Source: JBGMEA01 sp041447245
GTDB lineage: Bacteria; Bacillota; Clostridia; Eubacteriales; Anaerofustaceae
Assembly: GCA_041447245.1 (NCBI GenBank)
Contig: JBGMEA010000021.1
Coordinates: 1 to 64,000, forward strand
Length of the DNA: 64,000 bases
Direction of reading: 5' to 3'
Made by a program: the position numbers and the translations under genes. Every line of letters starts with the position of its first letter. The first letter of the stretch is position 1. Shown here in pieces: positions 49,530 to 59,211 of this stretch. Under the pieces are notes generated by a model. The model made no database searches. It saw only the letters and a program-made list of their open reading frames with translations, and was not told the DNA's origin.

Positions 49530-51569
49530 TTAGTCTTGCTCAACGAAATTATTTTCTAAGCTTTCACTACAATCCAAAGAAGATTGCAACGCTAATTTTT
49601 TCTCAGTAATTTGCTTATATTCGTCCTCATCAAAATCATATTTATTATAGACTTTGCTTTTAATTTTATTCTGTTTATTTTTTATCGACTCCAGAGGATT
49701 TGCTGTTTTTCCAACAATAATTAAATATATATAACCAAATACAAATGGAAAAAAATTAGCTAAAAATGTATACGATTCCCAATGTAATTTAATAATCAAA
49801 AAACTTATTGAAAATACACCAAATACAATTAAAAGAATTAATATGCCTTTAAATCGTTTTATTTTCTTTTCAGATTCACGTTTACATTTTGCATCACGAT
49901 TCGATAGTCTTTCGTATGATTTTTCCAGTTCGGATAATCTTATTCGGTCTATTTCTTTTAAATTAATTTTAGCTAATTCTAATTCCGATTGAAGGTCATC
50001 TCGCTCTTTTTGTAATTCTTCTTTTTTTTGGTTTTCTAACTTAGCTTTCCGATCAAAGTCAAACAAGTCTTCACCTGTAATCATCTTATAAATATCATCA
50101 CTGTCTTCTTCAATGATTTCTTCTGGTTTCTTCACTTGTTGTCTTAGATCTAGTATTGAAGCTATAATTTTATCCTTATTTTCGGGGACGGAACCCTTTT
50201 TAATTAACTCGTCGTAACTTTTTGCAACTGAATTGTTTATAAGCTTCGAGAGCACTATTTGAACTTTTGTTATAATTTGCAATGATTTTGGGAATGCCAA
50301 ATTTCCTAGTCCTTTGCTCAACTGCACCCATAATTTATTAGTAATTGATGATAAGCTTATAGCTAAAGGAATAGAGTACCCTTGATGGGCATCATTTATC
50401 TCTCTTGCCATTTGTCTTATAGTTTGATTTTCACTTACTAACAAATACTCAACGTCCTGCACCCTTTCTTGAATTTGTCCTTTTCTACGTACATTAATAT
50501 GACTTAATATTGTCTTATAATATCTTATTTTATGTGTTTCTTCAGATTCATCATATAAATATTCTTTGTCCTCAAGATTATACTCATGATTGTATTTTCT
50601 ATAATAATCATCATAATCATCAATCGTGATGTGCTTTTTTTCTAATTCCATAAAAAATTCTGTCTTTTTTAAAATAATGTCACTTGCGGATTTGCATCCT
50701 TCAAGAATACTGTTCATTGCTGTTTTAGATGGATCAAGTTTAGCTTGACCTCTTATGATCAGCTCAGCAGTATTAAAAAAAGATTCAATCTCTTCTTTGG
50801 TTTCCTTAAAATATTTAAACTTTATTATTTTTTTATTGTTGTTTTTATTTATTTCCTCTACAAGATTTGAAAAATCTAAAACCATCTCCTGGAAGAGTGT
50901 TCCGTTATATCCTACAAGATGAAATAATATTTCCATTTCAAGAAAATATACTGCTTCTTTTTTCCATGAAGATACTGCGTTTGGGGTATTATCAAAATTT
51001 AACCCATGATATATCACTACCCCTTCTTTAATAGAATTCAGCTGGTTCTCAAAATCTTGATTGTTAATATTTTTTAAAATAAACGACCCAATAAGTGCTG
51101 AGTTGTCATTTCCGTTAGAATCATCAAGTATGAATTGACAAAAATCATCAAGCAATTTAACTTTATCTTCATTTAATATTGCTCTGCCAATATAATCTGA
51201 TGCATATTTATATAGGTCTCTAATAATTGTATTGTTCTTTTCGATAATTAACCCTTTCATTTTAGAATCAATTTCGCTTTTGATTGCTTGAATATTAGTA
51301 ACTGAGTAACGATTGTATATTTTTTCAATATAATCAATTTTTCTTAAAGCTGTTTTTACAACACTTGATGGAATATTACTGAAAGCGTATTCTGATCTTA
51401 ATAAACCCACCACTTGTTCTAGCGAAAAAGTATAAAGGCGTTTGTCTGAAATGGTTTCCTTTATAAATTCAGCAATTATTTCAAATATGTCATTTTTTCC
51501 ACTATTGTACAACTCTGAAAAAATTGCATATGATGCTAGATGATTACTGACACTTCGATTATTATTCAT
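49530..51569 (-). CDS. Large AT-rich coiled-coil membrane protein, candidate defence gene
   Basis: The protein has 679 residues and no confirmed family. Residues about 195-300 (V-Y-F-L-E-M-E-I-L-F-H-L-V-G-Y-N-G, then K-E-T-K-E-E-I-E-S-F-F) faintly resemble a PIN-like nuclease core with acidic residues at the strand end, but this is weak. A long charged coiled coil lies at about 510-580, followed by two membrane helices (about 585-605 and 615-635) and an acidic tail. The gene stands alone between housekeeping genes and its A+T content is much higher than theirs, which suggests recent acquisition. The AGGGGGA site is upstream of the ATG. Confidence 0.6.
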   Translation of the reverse strand: MNNNRSVSNHLASYAIFSELYNSGKNDIFEIIAEFIKETISDKRLYTFSLEQVVGLLRSEYAFSNIPSSVVKTALRKIDYIEKIYNRYSVTNIQAIKSEIDSKMKGLIIEKNNTIIRDLYKYASDYIGRAILNEDKVKLLDDFCQFILDDSNGNDNSALIGSFILKNINNQDFENQLNSIKEGVVIYHGLNFDNTPNAVSSWKKEAVYFLEMEILFHLVGYNGTLFQEMVLDFSNLVEEINKNNNKKIIKFKYFKETKEEIESFFNTAELIIRGQAKLDPSKTAMNSILEGCKSASDIILKKTEFFMELEKKHITIDDYDDYYRKYNHEYNLEDKEYLYDESEETHKIRYYKTILSHINVRRKGQIQERVQDVEYLLVSENQTIRQMAREINDAHQGYSIPLAISLSSITNKLWVQLSKGLGNLAFPKSLQIITKVQIVLSKLINNSVAKSYDELIKKGSVPENKDKIIASILDLRQQVKKPEEIIEEDSDDIYKMITGEDLFDFDRKAKLENQKKEELQKERDDLQSELELAKINLKEIDRIRLSELEKSYERLSNRDAKCKRESEKKIKRFKGILILLIVFGVFSISFLIIKLHWESYTFLANFFPFVFGYIYLIIVGKTANPLESIKNKQNKIKSKVYNKYDFDEDEYKQITEKKLALQSSLDCSESLENNFVEQD

Positions 51570-51663
51570 TCAATCCCCCTACAGAATAAATTATGTTTTC
51601 AAATATTAATACTATTATAATATAATTTATTACGATTAACAATTGAATACATACTCACGCAAC

Positions 51664-51692
51664 ACAAAAAAGACGTCCGTCACTGAACGTCT
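51664..51692 (-). terminator. Terminator of the cupin gene
   Basis: AGACGT/ACGTCT with a 10-base loop, followed by six T on the minus strand, 41 bases after the stop. Confidence 0.82.
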
Positions 51693-51732
51693 CATCTGAA
51701 ATATAATGCTTTATTTGTTTTTTATCTCTCGC

Positions 51733-52062
51733 TCATTGCTCCGCCACAACGGCAAAAAACACCAAATCTTCGTCTCCGTCATTCACCATGCTGTGCGCAT
51801 GCCCCTTCGGACAGTAGTTGCAGATGCCCACCGATAACGTCTCCCACTCCCCGTCCGTCAGCATCTTCCCCGCACCGCTCAGAATGTAGATGATCTCGCT
51901 GTTCGTCTCATGCGCGTGTAACCCGATGGACGCACCGGGAATGAGTTTGCCGTATAAAATCTTGTTCGCGCTGTCCTGAAACGTCCGCACCGAGAATTCT
52001 TTTTCTCCTCCGCGGAAATTCGGAAGAATGGTTTCTTCCGTCTGATCGAACTTGATGTTCAT
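51733..52062 (-). CDS. Cupin-domain protein
   Basis: A 109-residue single cupin barrel. G-A-S-I-G-L-H-A-H-E-T-N-S-E-I-I-Y is motif 1 with the metal-binding His-His-Glu set, and C-P-K-G-H-A-H-S is motif 2. Small cupins of this type bind a metal and have diverse roles. AGAGGTAA is 6 bases before the ATG at 52062. It follows the adenine deaminase gene by 31 bases on the same strand and is probably in its operon. Confidence 0.85.
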   Translation of the reverse strand: MNIKFDQTEETILPNFRGGEKEFSVRTFQDSANKILYGKLIPGASIGLHAHETNSEIIYILSGAGKMLTDGEWETLSVGICNYCPKGHAHSMVNDGDEDLVFFAVVAEQ

Positions 52063-52093
52063 AATGTTACCTCTTTGTTTTTTATATTTGAAG

Positions 52094-53824
52094 CTATGCA
52101 TCCACGGAACAAAACGAGAACGCGTCCACATCGAACAGCCCCATGTCCGTCAGCTTCAGGGACGGAATGACGGGAAGTGACATAAAGCAGAGCGTCATCA
52201 TCGGCTCGACATCGAGACTGACGCCGAGTACATCGTGCGCGGTTTCATGAATGCGTGCCAGTTTGGCATCCACCCACGCCCCGTCATGGTCGCTCATCAG
52301 CCCAGCAACGGGAAGCGCCATGCTTTCGATGACGGAACCGCCGTTCGTCAGCACGATTCCCCCGCCGAGACGGATGAGGGTTTCCACGGCAAGCGCCATG
52401 TCGGCATCGTTCGCGCCGACGGCGATGATGTTGTGCGAATCGTGCGCCACGGTCATTGCGACCGCACCATGTCTGAGCCCGTAGTCTTTGAGCAGCGCCA
52501 CGGCGACGTTGCCCGTATGATGATGCCGCTCGATAACGGCGATTTTGACGACATCCAAAGATGGATCGAAAACGAAATTCCCGTCCGCATCCCGCTTGAC
52601 GGTGACGGTTTCCTTCGCGGTGAGCACCCCGTCGGGAAGCACGGCGATGGCGTGGGCGCGGTCGGTTTTGAGCGGCAGACGCAGACGACCCGCCGAAAAG
52701 TCTTTGACATGCATGCTGCCCGAGACGGCAGACGCATCCCGCTTATGGACAGGCGGCAGATACGCGCCGTCCGATGCGACGAGCCTGCCTTCAAGGAAGA
52801 CTTTCTGCACATGAAATTCCGTGAGATTGTTGAGCAGCACGATGTCCGCGCGAAGTCCCGGGGCGATGCCGCCGCGATTCGACAGACCGAAGCATTCCGC
52901 GGCATTGAGGGTCGCCATTCGAATAGCAGTGATCGGGTCGATGCCCTCTTCGACGCAGATGCGCAGGTGATGGTCGATGTGCCCGTGACGCAGGATGGTG
53001 CGGGGCTGGCAGTCGTCGGTGCAGAGCAGACACCGTCTGTTGTTCTGCGGGGTAACGCCTTTGAGCAGAGCGCGCAGATCACGGCACGCGGAACCCTGAC
53101 GCATCAGCACATACATTCCGCGGGAAATACGCGCGTGCATTTCTTCCACGGTGGAACATTCGTGATCCCCGCGGATGCCTGCCGCGGCGTAGGCGTTGAG
53201 CGCATTGCCCGAAATGCCCGGGACATGTCCGTCGATGAGTTTGCCGCTTTGTTTTGCCGCAAGCAGTTTTTCGAGCACGGCATCGTCCGCCCCGATGACC
53301 CCGGGGAAGTCCATAAATTCGCCGAGACCGAGAATCTCCGCGCGGGAAAGAGGTTCGCTCATATCCTGCGCATCGATGGCGGCGCCCGCATGCTCGAAGG
53401 ACGTGACGGGCACGCACGACGGCAACATCCATTTCACGTCGAGGGCGGTGGCTTCGGCGGCACCGATCATATAATTCACCCCCGCAAGTCCGCAGACATT
53501 CGCGATCTCGTGCGGATCGGCGATGACGGTGGCGGTGCCGTGGGGCACGACCAGACTGCCGAATTCTTCGGGGGTGGTGTAGGACGATTCGATGTGGACG
53601 TGGCTGTCGATGAAGCCGGGGGCGGCATAAGCGCCTTTGGCGTCGACGACATGTTTGCCGTCATACGTTCCGACGCCTGCGATGAGACCGCCGCAGACGG
53701 CGATGTCGCCTTCGATGACGGAGGCGTTATAGACGTCAATGACTTTGCAGTTTTTAATCACGAGCTCCGCGGGAGTTCTGCCCGCGGCAGTGTCGATAAT
53801 TTTTTTCAAATTTGATTTGTCCAT
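52094..53824 (-). CDS. ade: Adenine deaminase
   Basis: This 576-residue amidohydrolase converts adenine to hypoxanthine and ammonia for purine salvage. Motifs are P-G-F-I-D-S-H-V-H-I-E-S-S (metal His pair), A-D-P-H-E-I-A-N-V, D-G-H-V-P-G and C-T-D-D, with the C-terminal Ade-specific block including V-A-H-D-S-H-N-I-I-A-V-G. Length and order fit bacterial Ade. The ATG at 53824 has AGGAG 9 bases upstream; the in-frame TTG at 53833 lies within that spacing. It lies between two AT-rich islet genes. Confidence 0.94.
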   Translation of the reverse strand: MDKSNLKKIIDTAAGRTPAELVIKNCKVIDVYNASVIEGDIAVCGGLIAGVGTYDGKHVVDAKGAYAAPGFIDSHVHIESSYTTPEEFGSLVVPHGTATVIADPHEIANVCGLAGVNYMIGAAEATALDVKWMLPSCVPVTSFEHAGAAIDAQDMSEPLSRAEILGLGEFMDFPGVIGADDAVLEKLLAAKQSGKLIDGHVPGISGNALNAYAAAGIRGDHECSTVEEMHARISRGMYVLMRQGSACRDLRALLKGVTPQNNRRCLLCTDDCQPRTILRHGHIDHHLRICVEEGIDPITAIRMATLNAAECFGLSNRGGIAPGLRADIVLLNNLTEFHVQKVFLEGRLVASDGAYLPPVHKRDASAVSGSMHVKDFSAGRLRLPLKTDRAHAIAVLPDGVLTAKETVTVKRDADGNFVFDPSLDVVKIAVIERHHHTGNVAVALLKDYGLRHGAVAMTVAHDSHNIIAVGANDADMALAVETLIRLGGGIVLTNGGSVIESMALPVAGLMSDHDGAWVDAKLARIHETAHDVLGVSLDVEPMMTLCFMSLPVIPSLKLTDMGLFDVDAFSFCSVDA

Positions 53825-53871
53825 GTTTGACAACTCCTGAAGTTAAAATAAATTTCCAGTGTCCATGTATT

Positions 53872-56800
53872 TCACATATATAACTCCATGCTGATTTCAT
53901 CTATTTGCTCTTGTTCAATCCTCATTTGCCACATTTTTATGCGCTCTAACAGCAATTTTTTATGTTCTATAAATTCAATTCCAGAAAAAAGTGGTAGTAG
54001 CAATTCATAAAATTTTATTCGAGCTTGCATATATGGAATCATACTTCCAGAAAAATCCAGGGAGCTCGACTCCAATGTCAGTTTTTCAAACACAGAAAAC
54101 CTACTGTTATATTGAATGAAGAGCTCAATACATTCTTTACGTATTTGAATATCCAATTCCGAAATAATATTAAATATCATGTATATTGTATCATTCATAT
54201 AATTTTCTAATATAATATGTTTTATCCACTCTCTTTGTCGCACTATTTTAACATCCTCATTCGATTGATGAAAAAGTGAATGTACGACTATCGAACAAAT
54301 CTCAAAATCGTATAAAGATTCGGCTTTAATTATTTGATAGAAAAAATAATCGAAGATCTCAATATAATCATCACTCAACCAACATGCTTTTATTCGATTA
54401 TACTCTTCGTGATGTAAATCAGAAAAATGATCAATAATAAAACGAACGTACAGTTCAAGCCATGATTTATCTGCTTCAATAAAGGTTTTAATAAATAAAC
54501 CTGAATAATCATCTCCAAACATATATGTATGAAAGTATATTTTTTGTAATAAACTGATATCACTCTTATAGACTTCTAATAAATGCTGAGGTTTAAAAGA
54601 GGTTTTGTTAAACAATAACGAAAAATATATTTTTTTCATAAAATCATTATTATAATGTTTTTGAAAAATAAGATTTGAAGCGATTACATAAATTTCCGGT
54701 GAATATTTTGTAAACTTATCCAATATTTTAAGGTTTCTATATGAGGACTTATCAATATTTTTATCAGAATCGGATGTTAAAAAAGCCAAGAATTCATTTA
54801 CCCAATATTCATTAACCTCTTCAAATGGTAAAGCTTCAAAGAATGTAAATAACCAAAGGTTTTTCTTTGGAAAATTCCTGCTATTAATAAACTCATATGT
54901 ATTAGATACTCCATAGTAAGAAAATAATTTCTCATAAATCATTGATGGATAGATTTCTAAATCATTACCGTAAATTAACAAAGAATCAATAAATTTTAAT
55001 AACGCATCTTTGCGATTAGATAATGCTAAACAAAAAGTACTTAGACCGTCATTAAAAGACCACGATTCGTCGGGTATACTAAGCACAATTTTATTACATA
55101 TTTCTACAAAATCATCTATCTCTTCTAATCTCAAATTATCTGCAAATTGAACGATCTTTTCCTTACGTCTTTTTTCCCTGTCCTCATATTTTTCATCTGT
55201 TTCATAATCTTTTTCTGCTAGTGTAGTATATATTAGCCACTCTTTACTCTTAAATCTATCCGAATAATCTATATCTATTTTTATTGAGAATCGATTATAC
55301 TTCTTGATTAGATATTTACAGATTTTCCCAACTTGAATTACATTCGAATTCTTAATATTTTCGATGATATCATAAATAAATTGACTGTCAAACGCGGGGA
55401 TTATTTTGTCAATTTTATCATCCCACCTCCGTGTATATTTTTCCAGTAAACTAATAATGTCAGAGTGATATAGTTGGTTCCCAGACAGTTCAATCAATTT
55501 TTTCCATAAATTTCTTCTGTATTCTCTTGACCCTTCCGTATGTTGAATAGGTATCTGATACAATCTGTATGTATTATAATCTACGGATTCGCCAGATTCG
55601 AAAGTCAACGATAGCAAGCGACTAGATACTTTTACAAAAAATACAGACAAGACGATATCATTTTTATCTATTCCAGAAAAAATCGAAGAGACTTTTTTTA
55701 ACGTGAGATAATCATTATGATGCGAATATTTATTAATGGTGTAATTACTAGATACCAGATGAAAAATCTGGTTAAGCAAATCATGCCTTTTCTTTGCATA
55801 TCTGACTATTAGTTGTAGTGCATTTTCAAGATACTCACTATCCCTAAAATCGGTCAACAATAATAAAATTCCATCACTAACAACATTTGAATTCTCATTA
55901 TATTTTATTTCTCTGTAATCAATATGGCATTCTTCGCAATTGTCTATTCTATTTTTTACGTATATTAACACCTCATTAGGTCTAACCATCTGAAAAGTCT
56001 TCATAAAATCAAGGAATAACTCTTCATTTTCTGCTTCATATTTATCCCATACTATTTCGACCGCTTGAACTAAATATGCATTATTTTGTTCAGAGTTAAA
56101 TACTTGCGTGAAAATGCTTAACGTGTTAATTATTCTCTTTTTAAAACTTTTAAATCCTACATATAATAACTCAGAAAGCGGGATAATTTTTTTTACAATA
56201 AAAGCGTAGTACAATACATAATTAGCCAAACATTGATCTGTAATTTTAGCAACTTTGTCATAATGAATTTCAACAAATTCATATTTATAAAGAAGATTTA
56301 TGTTTTCAACAAATTCATTAGGAGCTAATTTTGCAACGTCAAAAATTGCATCAAGCATTTCAATTTTATCAAAATTTATAGTGCTGAATAAAGAGATAAT
56401 TGCTGCTGATATGCATATCTTTTTATCTGTTATGATCAAAGTTTGATTTAGAAATTTTTCGTAATAAGTACTGTATAATCCTGTGGCGTCCTGAATAACT
56501 TGTAAATTTTGATGTTCATTTGCTAATTTACCTGCCATGTAAGCAATTCTCGGATTCCCTTTTGATATACGTAATATCTGTTCAATATAAATTTCTGTTC
56601 GTATGTTCAAATTAGTTTCTATGAATTTTCTCATCTCATCATCAGAAAAAGGTACAATATCAAATGTTGATGGAACAGTAAATTCCTTTATTTCACTAAT
56701 TACTTTTTCTTTCGCATAATCTCTAACTGTAGCAATTATTTTAATGTCATATCCTTCGTTGGTTCGATTTAGATAAGATAATACATATTTCAATCCGACC

Positions 56801-57606
56801 AATTCATTTGCATCATCTACTAAAATCAAATATTTCCCTGGTGTATCAATATAATCAACCAAATCATTAAAAATTGATAAATCATTACTTTTTATGCAAA
56901 GAAATTTATAATCATTTTCTATCGAAAATCTTTTGCCTACTTCTAACGCCAACTTAGTTTTTCCTACCCCAGGTTTTCCAAATAATACAAGTACGTTACT
57001 GTTTTGGAATCCATCAAGTATTTCTGTCAATTCTTTTTCTCTGAACTGAAAAACAGTGGATATCGGTGCTGCCATTTCATTTGAATCATATCTCCTGATA
57101 AATTCATCTGCATCTGATATTTGACCTGTATCAACCTCAATTCCCAAAAAATCTTTTGCCAATATCTTATAATATTGATAAACCTCATTTGCTATTCTAT
57201 CTACACTAAAAAGATTAAGATCAATACCTTTGTCATTGCATAATTTGTTCAAATGCTTATCTTCACCGACTTTTAATGTCGAAGACGTGTGGCAACAAAT
57301 TATTTCAGCTATATCACTGAAAGGAACTCCTGTCAACTCTTCTTTTAAACATTTCGAAATATCTTCTTTTATCTTCTCATTGATTCTCGGAGTTTGTGTA
57401 GTGTAACAAACGAAAATATATTTCCCAAAACTATTCTTAAAATAGGTATCTGGATTGCCTATTGTTGTCTTCATCGTACCAGACTTCATGCCCAATTCGA
57501 AAATTTCTTTATATCCTTTTCTAGATAAATAAGCATCACAAAATTCTTGAAACGCTCCCCCTTCTAAGCTCAGTATTGCACTTTTTATATTTGTTAGCTT
57601 TGACAT
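53872..57606 (-). CDS. STAND NTPase with N-terminal nuclease-like domain (Avs-like)
   Basis: A 1244-residue AT-rich gene. Residues 1-155 look like a PD-(D/E)xK-type domain (G-N-P-D-T-Y-F at 50-56, then Y-I-F-V-C-Y-T-T-Q at 63-71, where many relatives have Glu in place of Cys). The NTPase has Walker A G-K-P-G-V-G-K-T (210-217) and Walker B Y-L-I-L-V-D-D-A (259-266). The remaining ~850 residues are helical and probably form repeats, as in STAND sensor arms. This layout fits Avs-type antiviral sensors that recognise phage proteins and then trigger nuclease activity. The Glu-to-Cys change could weaken the nuclease. GGGGG lies 7 bases upstream of the ATG. Confidence 0.7.
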   Translation of the reverse strand: MSKLTNIKSAILSLEGGAFQEFCDAYLSRKGYKEIFELGMKSGTMKTTIGNPDTYFKNSFGKYIFVCYTTQTPRINEKIKEDISKCLKEELTGVPFSDIAEIICCHTSSTLKVGEDKHLNKLCNDKGIDLNLFSVDRIANEVYQYYKILAKDFLGIEVDTGQISDADEFIRRYDSNEMAAPISTVFQFREKELTEILDGFQNSNVLVLFGKPGVGKTKLALEVGKRFSIENDYKFLCIKSNDLSIFNDLVDYIDTPGKYLILVDDANELVGLKYVLSYLNRTNEGYDIKIIATVRDYAKEKVISEIKEFTVPSTFDIVPFSDDEMRKFIETNLNIRTEIYIEQILRISKGNPRIAYMAGKLANEHQNLQVIQDATGLYSTYYEKFLNQTLIITDKKICISAAIISLFSTINFDKIEMLDAIFDVAKLAPNEFVENINLLYKYEFVEIHYDKVAKITDQCLANYVLYYAFIVKKIIPLSELLYVGFKSFKKRIINTLSIFTQVFNSEQNNAYLVQAVEIVWDKYEAENEELFLDFMKTFQMVRPNEVLIYVKNRIDNCEECHIDYREIKYNENSNVVSDGILLLLTDFRDSEYLENALQLIVRYAKKRHDLLNQIFHLVSSNYTINKYSHHNDYLTLKKVSSIFSGIDKNDIVLSVFFVKVSSRLLSLTFESGESVDYNTYRLYQIPIQHTEGSREYRRNLWKKLIELSGNQLYHSDIISLLEKYTRRWDDKIDKIIPAFDSQFIYDIIENIKNSNVIQVGKICKYLIKKYNRFSIKIDIDYSDRFKSKEWLIYTTLAEKDYETDEKYEDREKRRKEKIVQFADNLRLEEIDDFVEICNKIVLSIPDESWSFNDGLSTFCLALSNRKDALLKFIDSLLIYGNDLEIYPSMIYEKLFSYYGVSNTYEFINSRNFPKKNLWLFTFFEALPFEEVNEYWVNEFLAFLTSDSDKNIDKSSYRNLKILDKFTKYSPEIYVIASNLIFQKHYNNDFMKKIYFSLLFNKTSFKPQHLLEVYKSDISLLQKIYFHTYMFGDDYSGLFIKTFIEADKSWLELYVRFIIDHFSDLHHEEYNRIKACWLSDDYIEIFDYFFYQIIKAESLYDFEICSIVVHSLFHQSNEDVKIVRQREWIKHIILENYMNDTIYMIFNIISELDIQIRKECIELFIQYNSRFSVFEKLTLESSSLDFSGSMIPYMQARIKFYELLLPLFSGIEFIEHKKLLLERIKMWQMRIEQEQIDEISMELYM

Positions 57607-57734
57607 AAATCAACCCCCAAAATAGTACATATTATTTCGTTTAAAAATATACTATATAATATTATTATAATACAAATCTCTATGATTAATGCTCATTTTA
57701 CCTATTAAGAAATATGCAAAATAATTTATTTAAT

Positions 57735-57763
57735 TTGTCTATATACAAAAAATTTGCTATCAT
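57735..57763 (+). promoter_or_regulatory. Sigma-70 promoter of the permease gene
   Basis: TTGTCT and TATCAT are 17 bases apart, 30 bases before the ATG at 57793. Confidence 0.6.
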
Positions 57764-57792
57764 AAACCCAACAACCACCCAAGGAGGGACGC

Positions 57793-59139
57793 ATGGCACC
57801 GCAGAAGCAAAAAACCGCAGACCGCAATAAACTCGGCACGTTCGGACTGGTGACCTTCGGCATCGGCAGCATCATCGGCTCCGGCATCTTCCTCGGCTCC
57901 GCCATCGCAATCCAATCGGCGGGACCCTCCGTGCTGCTCGCTTACCTCGTGAGCGGCTTCGTCATCTCGCAGGTGCTCGGCGCCATGACCGCCATCAGCA
58001 TCAACCGCCCCGTGACGGGCTCCTTCAAAGTGTACGCGGAACAGTACCTGGGGAAATTCGTCGGCTTCACCCTGGGCTGGATGCTCTATGTGTCCAGCAT
58101 TCTCGTCATCGCCTCCGAAGCCGTCGCAGCGGGCATCTTTTTGCAGTATTGGTTTCCGAATGTCCCGAGCGCCGTCTTCTCCGTGAGCGCGGTCGCTGTC
58201 GCGGCACTCGTTAACCGATTGAATATGGAGAGCTTCAGCATCGCGGAATCGATCATGGCGGTGCTCAAACTCCTCGTGCTGGTGTTCTTCGTGGGGGTCG
58301 GCATTCATTTCCTCGCGGCAAACGGCATCACCGCAACCCCGTCGCCGTTCGGCAGCGCGGCGGACTTTTTCCCGAACGGTGCCGCGGGACTGCTCCAGTC
58401 CATGCTCATTACGGTGTTTACTTACGCGGGCATCAGCACCATCGCCATGGCGACCTCGAAAGTGCGCAACCCCGAAAAAACGATTCCGAAATCGACGGTG
58501 ATCTTTCTTGCCGCGATTGCGCTGCTGTATCTGGCTACCGTCTTCGTCATCGTCACAACGACGAACTGGAGCACCGTGAGCACCGATGTTTCTCCGCTCG
58601 TGCAGTCCCTCGGCGTGATGGGCTATGCGTGGGCGTCCTCCCTCGTCAATGCCGCAATGCTCACTGCGGTCGTTTCCGTCATGTTCGGGAGCTTTTTCTC
58701 AAGCACGCAGATCATGATGTCGCTCTCGGAAGCAAAGGAAGCACCCGCATCGCTCGACCGAACCAATGCCAAAGGCATCGATAACCGTGCCTGGGCGCTG
58801 ACCGCCGCCGTTGCGGTGGGGCTCGTCGGGGTGTCCTTCGCGTTCGGCTCGGTGTATTTCAAGTATCTCGTTTCGGCAAGCTCGTATATTTCCTTTTTCA
58901 GCTGGTTTATCAATCTGATCGTCTATTTGAAATGGCAGAAAGAAAAAGGTCCCGATGAGACGCAGACTTCCCCGCTCATTCTGGGACGGGCGGGCGCCTA
59001 TGTCACCATGACGCTCATCGCGGCACTGGCGGTCTTAAGCCTGTGGGCACACGATTTTCGGATCGGGTTTTCGTTCGCCGCGGGAATGATGGCTGTGGTG
59101 TGCATCTGCTACCGCATCTTTGTTTACCCGAAACGATAA
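57793..59139 (+). CDS. APC-superfamily amino acid permease
   Basis: This 448-residue protein has about twelve hydrophobic helices. The first contains G-I-G-S-I-I-G-S-G-I-F-L-G, the substrate-binding loop of the APC fold, followed by V-L-L-A-Y-L-V-S-G-F. The middle has T-Y-A-G-I-S-T-I-A-M-A, a typical helix 6 segment. Substrate is an amino acid not determined here. AAGGAGG lies 7 bases upstream. It is monocistronic, with its own promoter and terminator, and divergent from the STAND gene. Confidence 0.88.
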   Translation: MAPQKQKTADRNKLGTFGLVTFGIGSIIGSGIFLGSAIAIQSAGPSVLLAYLVSGFVISQVLGAMTAISINRPVTGSFKVYAEQYLGKFVGFTLGWMLYVSSILVIASEAVAAGIFLQYWFPNVPSAVFSVSAVAVAALVNRLNMESFSIAESIMAVLKLLVLVFFVGVGIHFLAANGITATPSPFGSAADFFPNGAAGLLQSMLITVFTYAGISTIAMATSKVRNPEKTIPKSTVIFLAAIALLYLATVFVIVTTTNWSTVSTDVSPLVQSLGVMGYAWASSLVNAAMLTAVVSVMFGSFFSSTQIMMSLSEAKEAPASLDRTNAKGIDNRAWALTAAVAVGLVGVSFAFGSVYFKYLVSASSYISFFSWFINLIVYLKWQKEKGPDETQTSPLILGRAGAYVTMTLIAALAVLSLWAHDFRIGFSFAAGMMAVVCICYRIFVYPKR

Positions 59140-59165
59140 GCATTGCCGTCTGTATCGATGTAAAA

Positions 59166-59200
59166 AAAGGCCCCCTTTTCCGAAAGGAATCGGGGGTTTT
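59166..59200 (+). terminator. Rho-independent terminator of the permease gene
   Basis: CCCCC and GGGGG arms, with an inner TTCC/GGAA stem and a GAAA loop, are followed by TTTT. Confidence 0.75.
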
Positions 59201-59211
59201 GCATTTGCTTT

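Noticed and set aside
52235..53815. Long plus-strand reading frame (526 codons) opposite ade
   Set aside because: It mirrors the adenine deaminase frame, shows no domain pattern and has unusual His/Arg/Asp-rich composition; it results from codon bias of the real gene.
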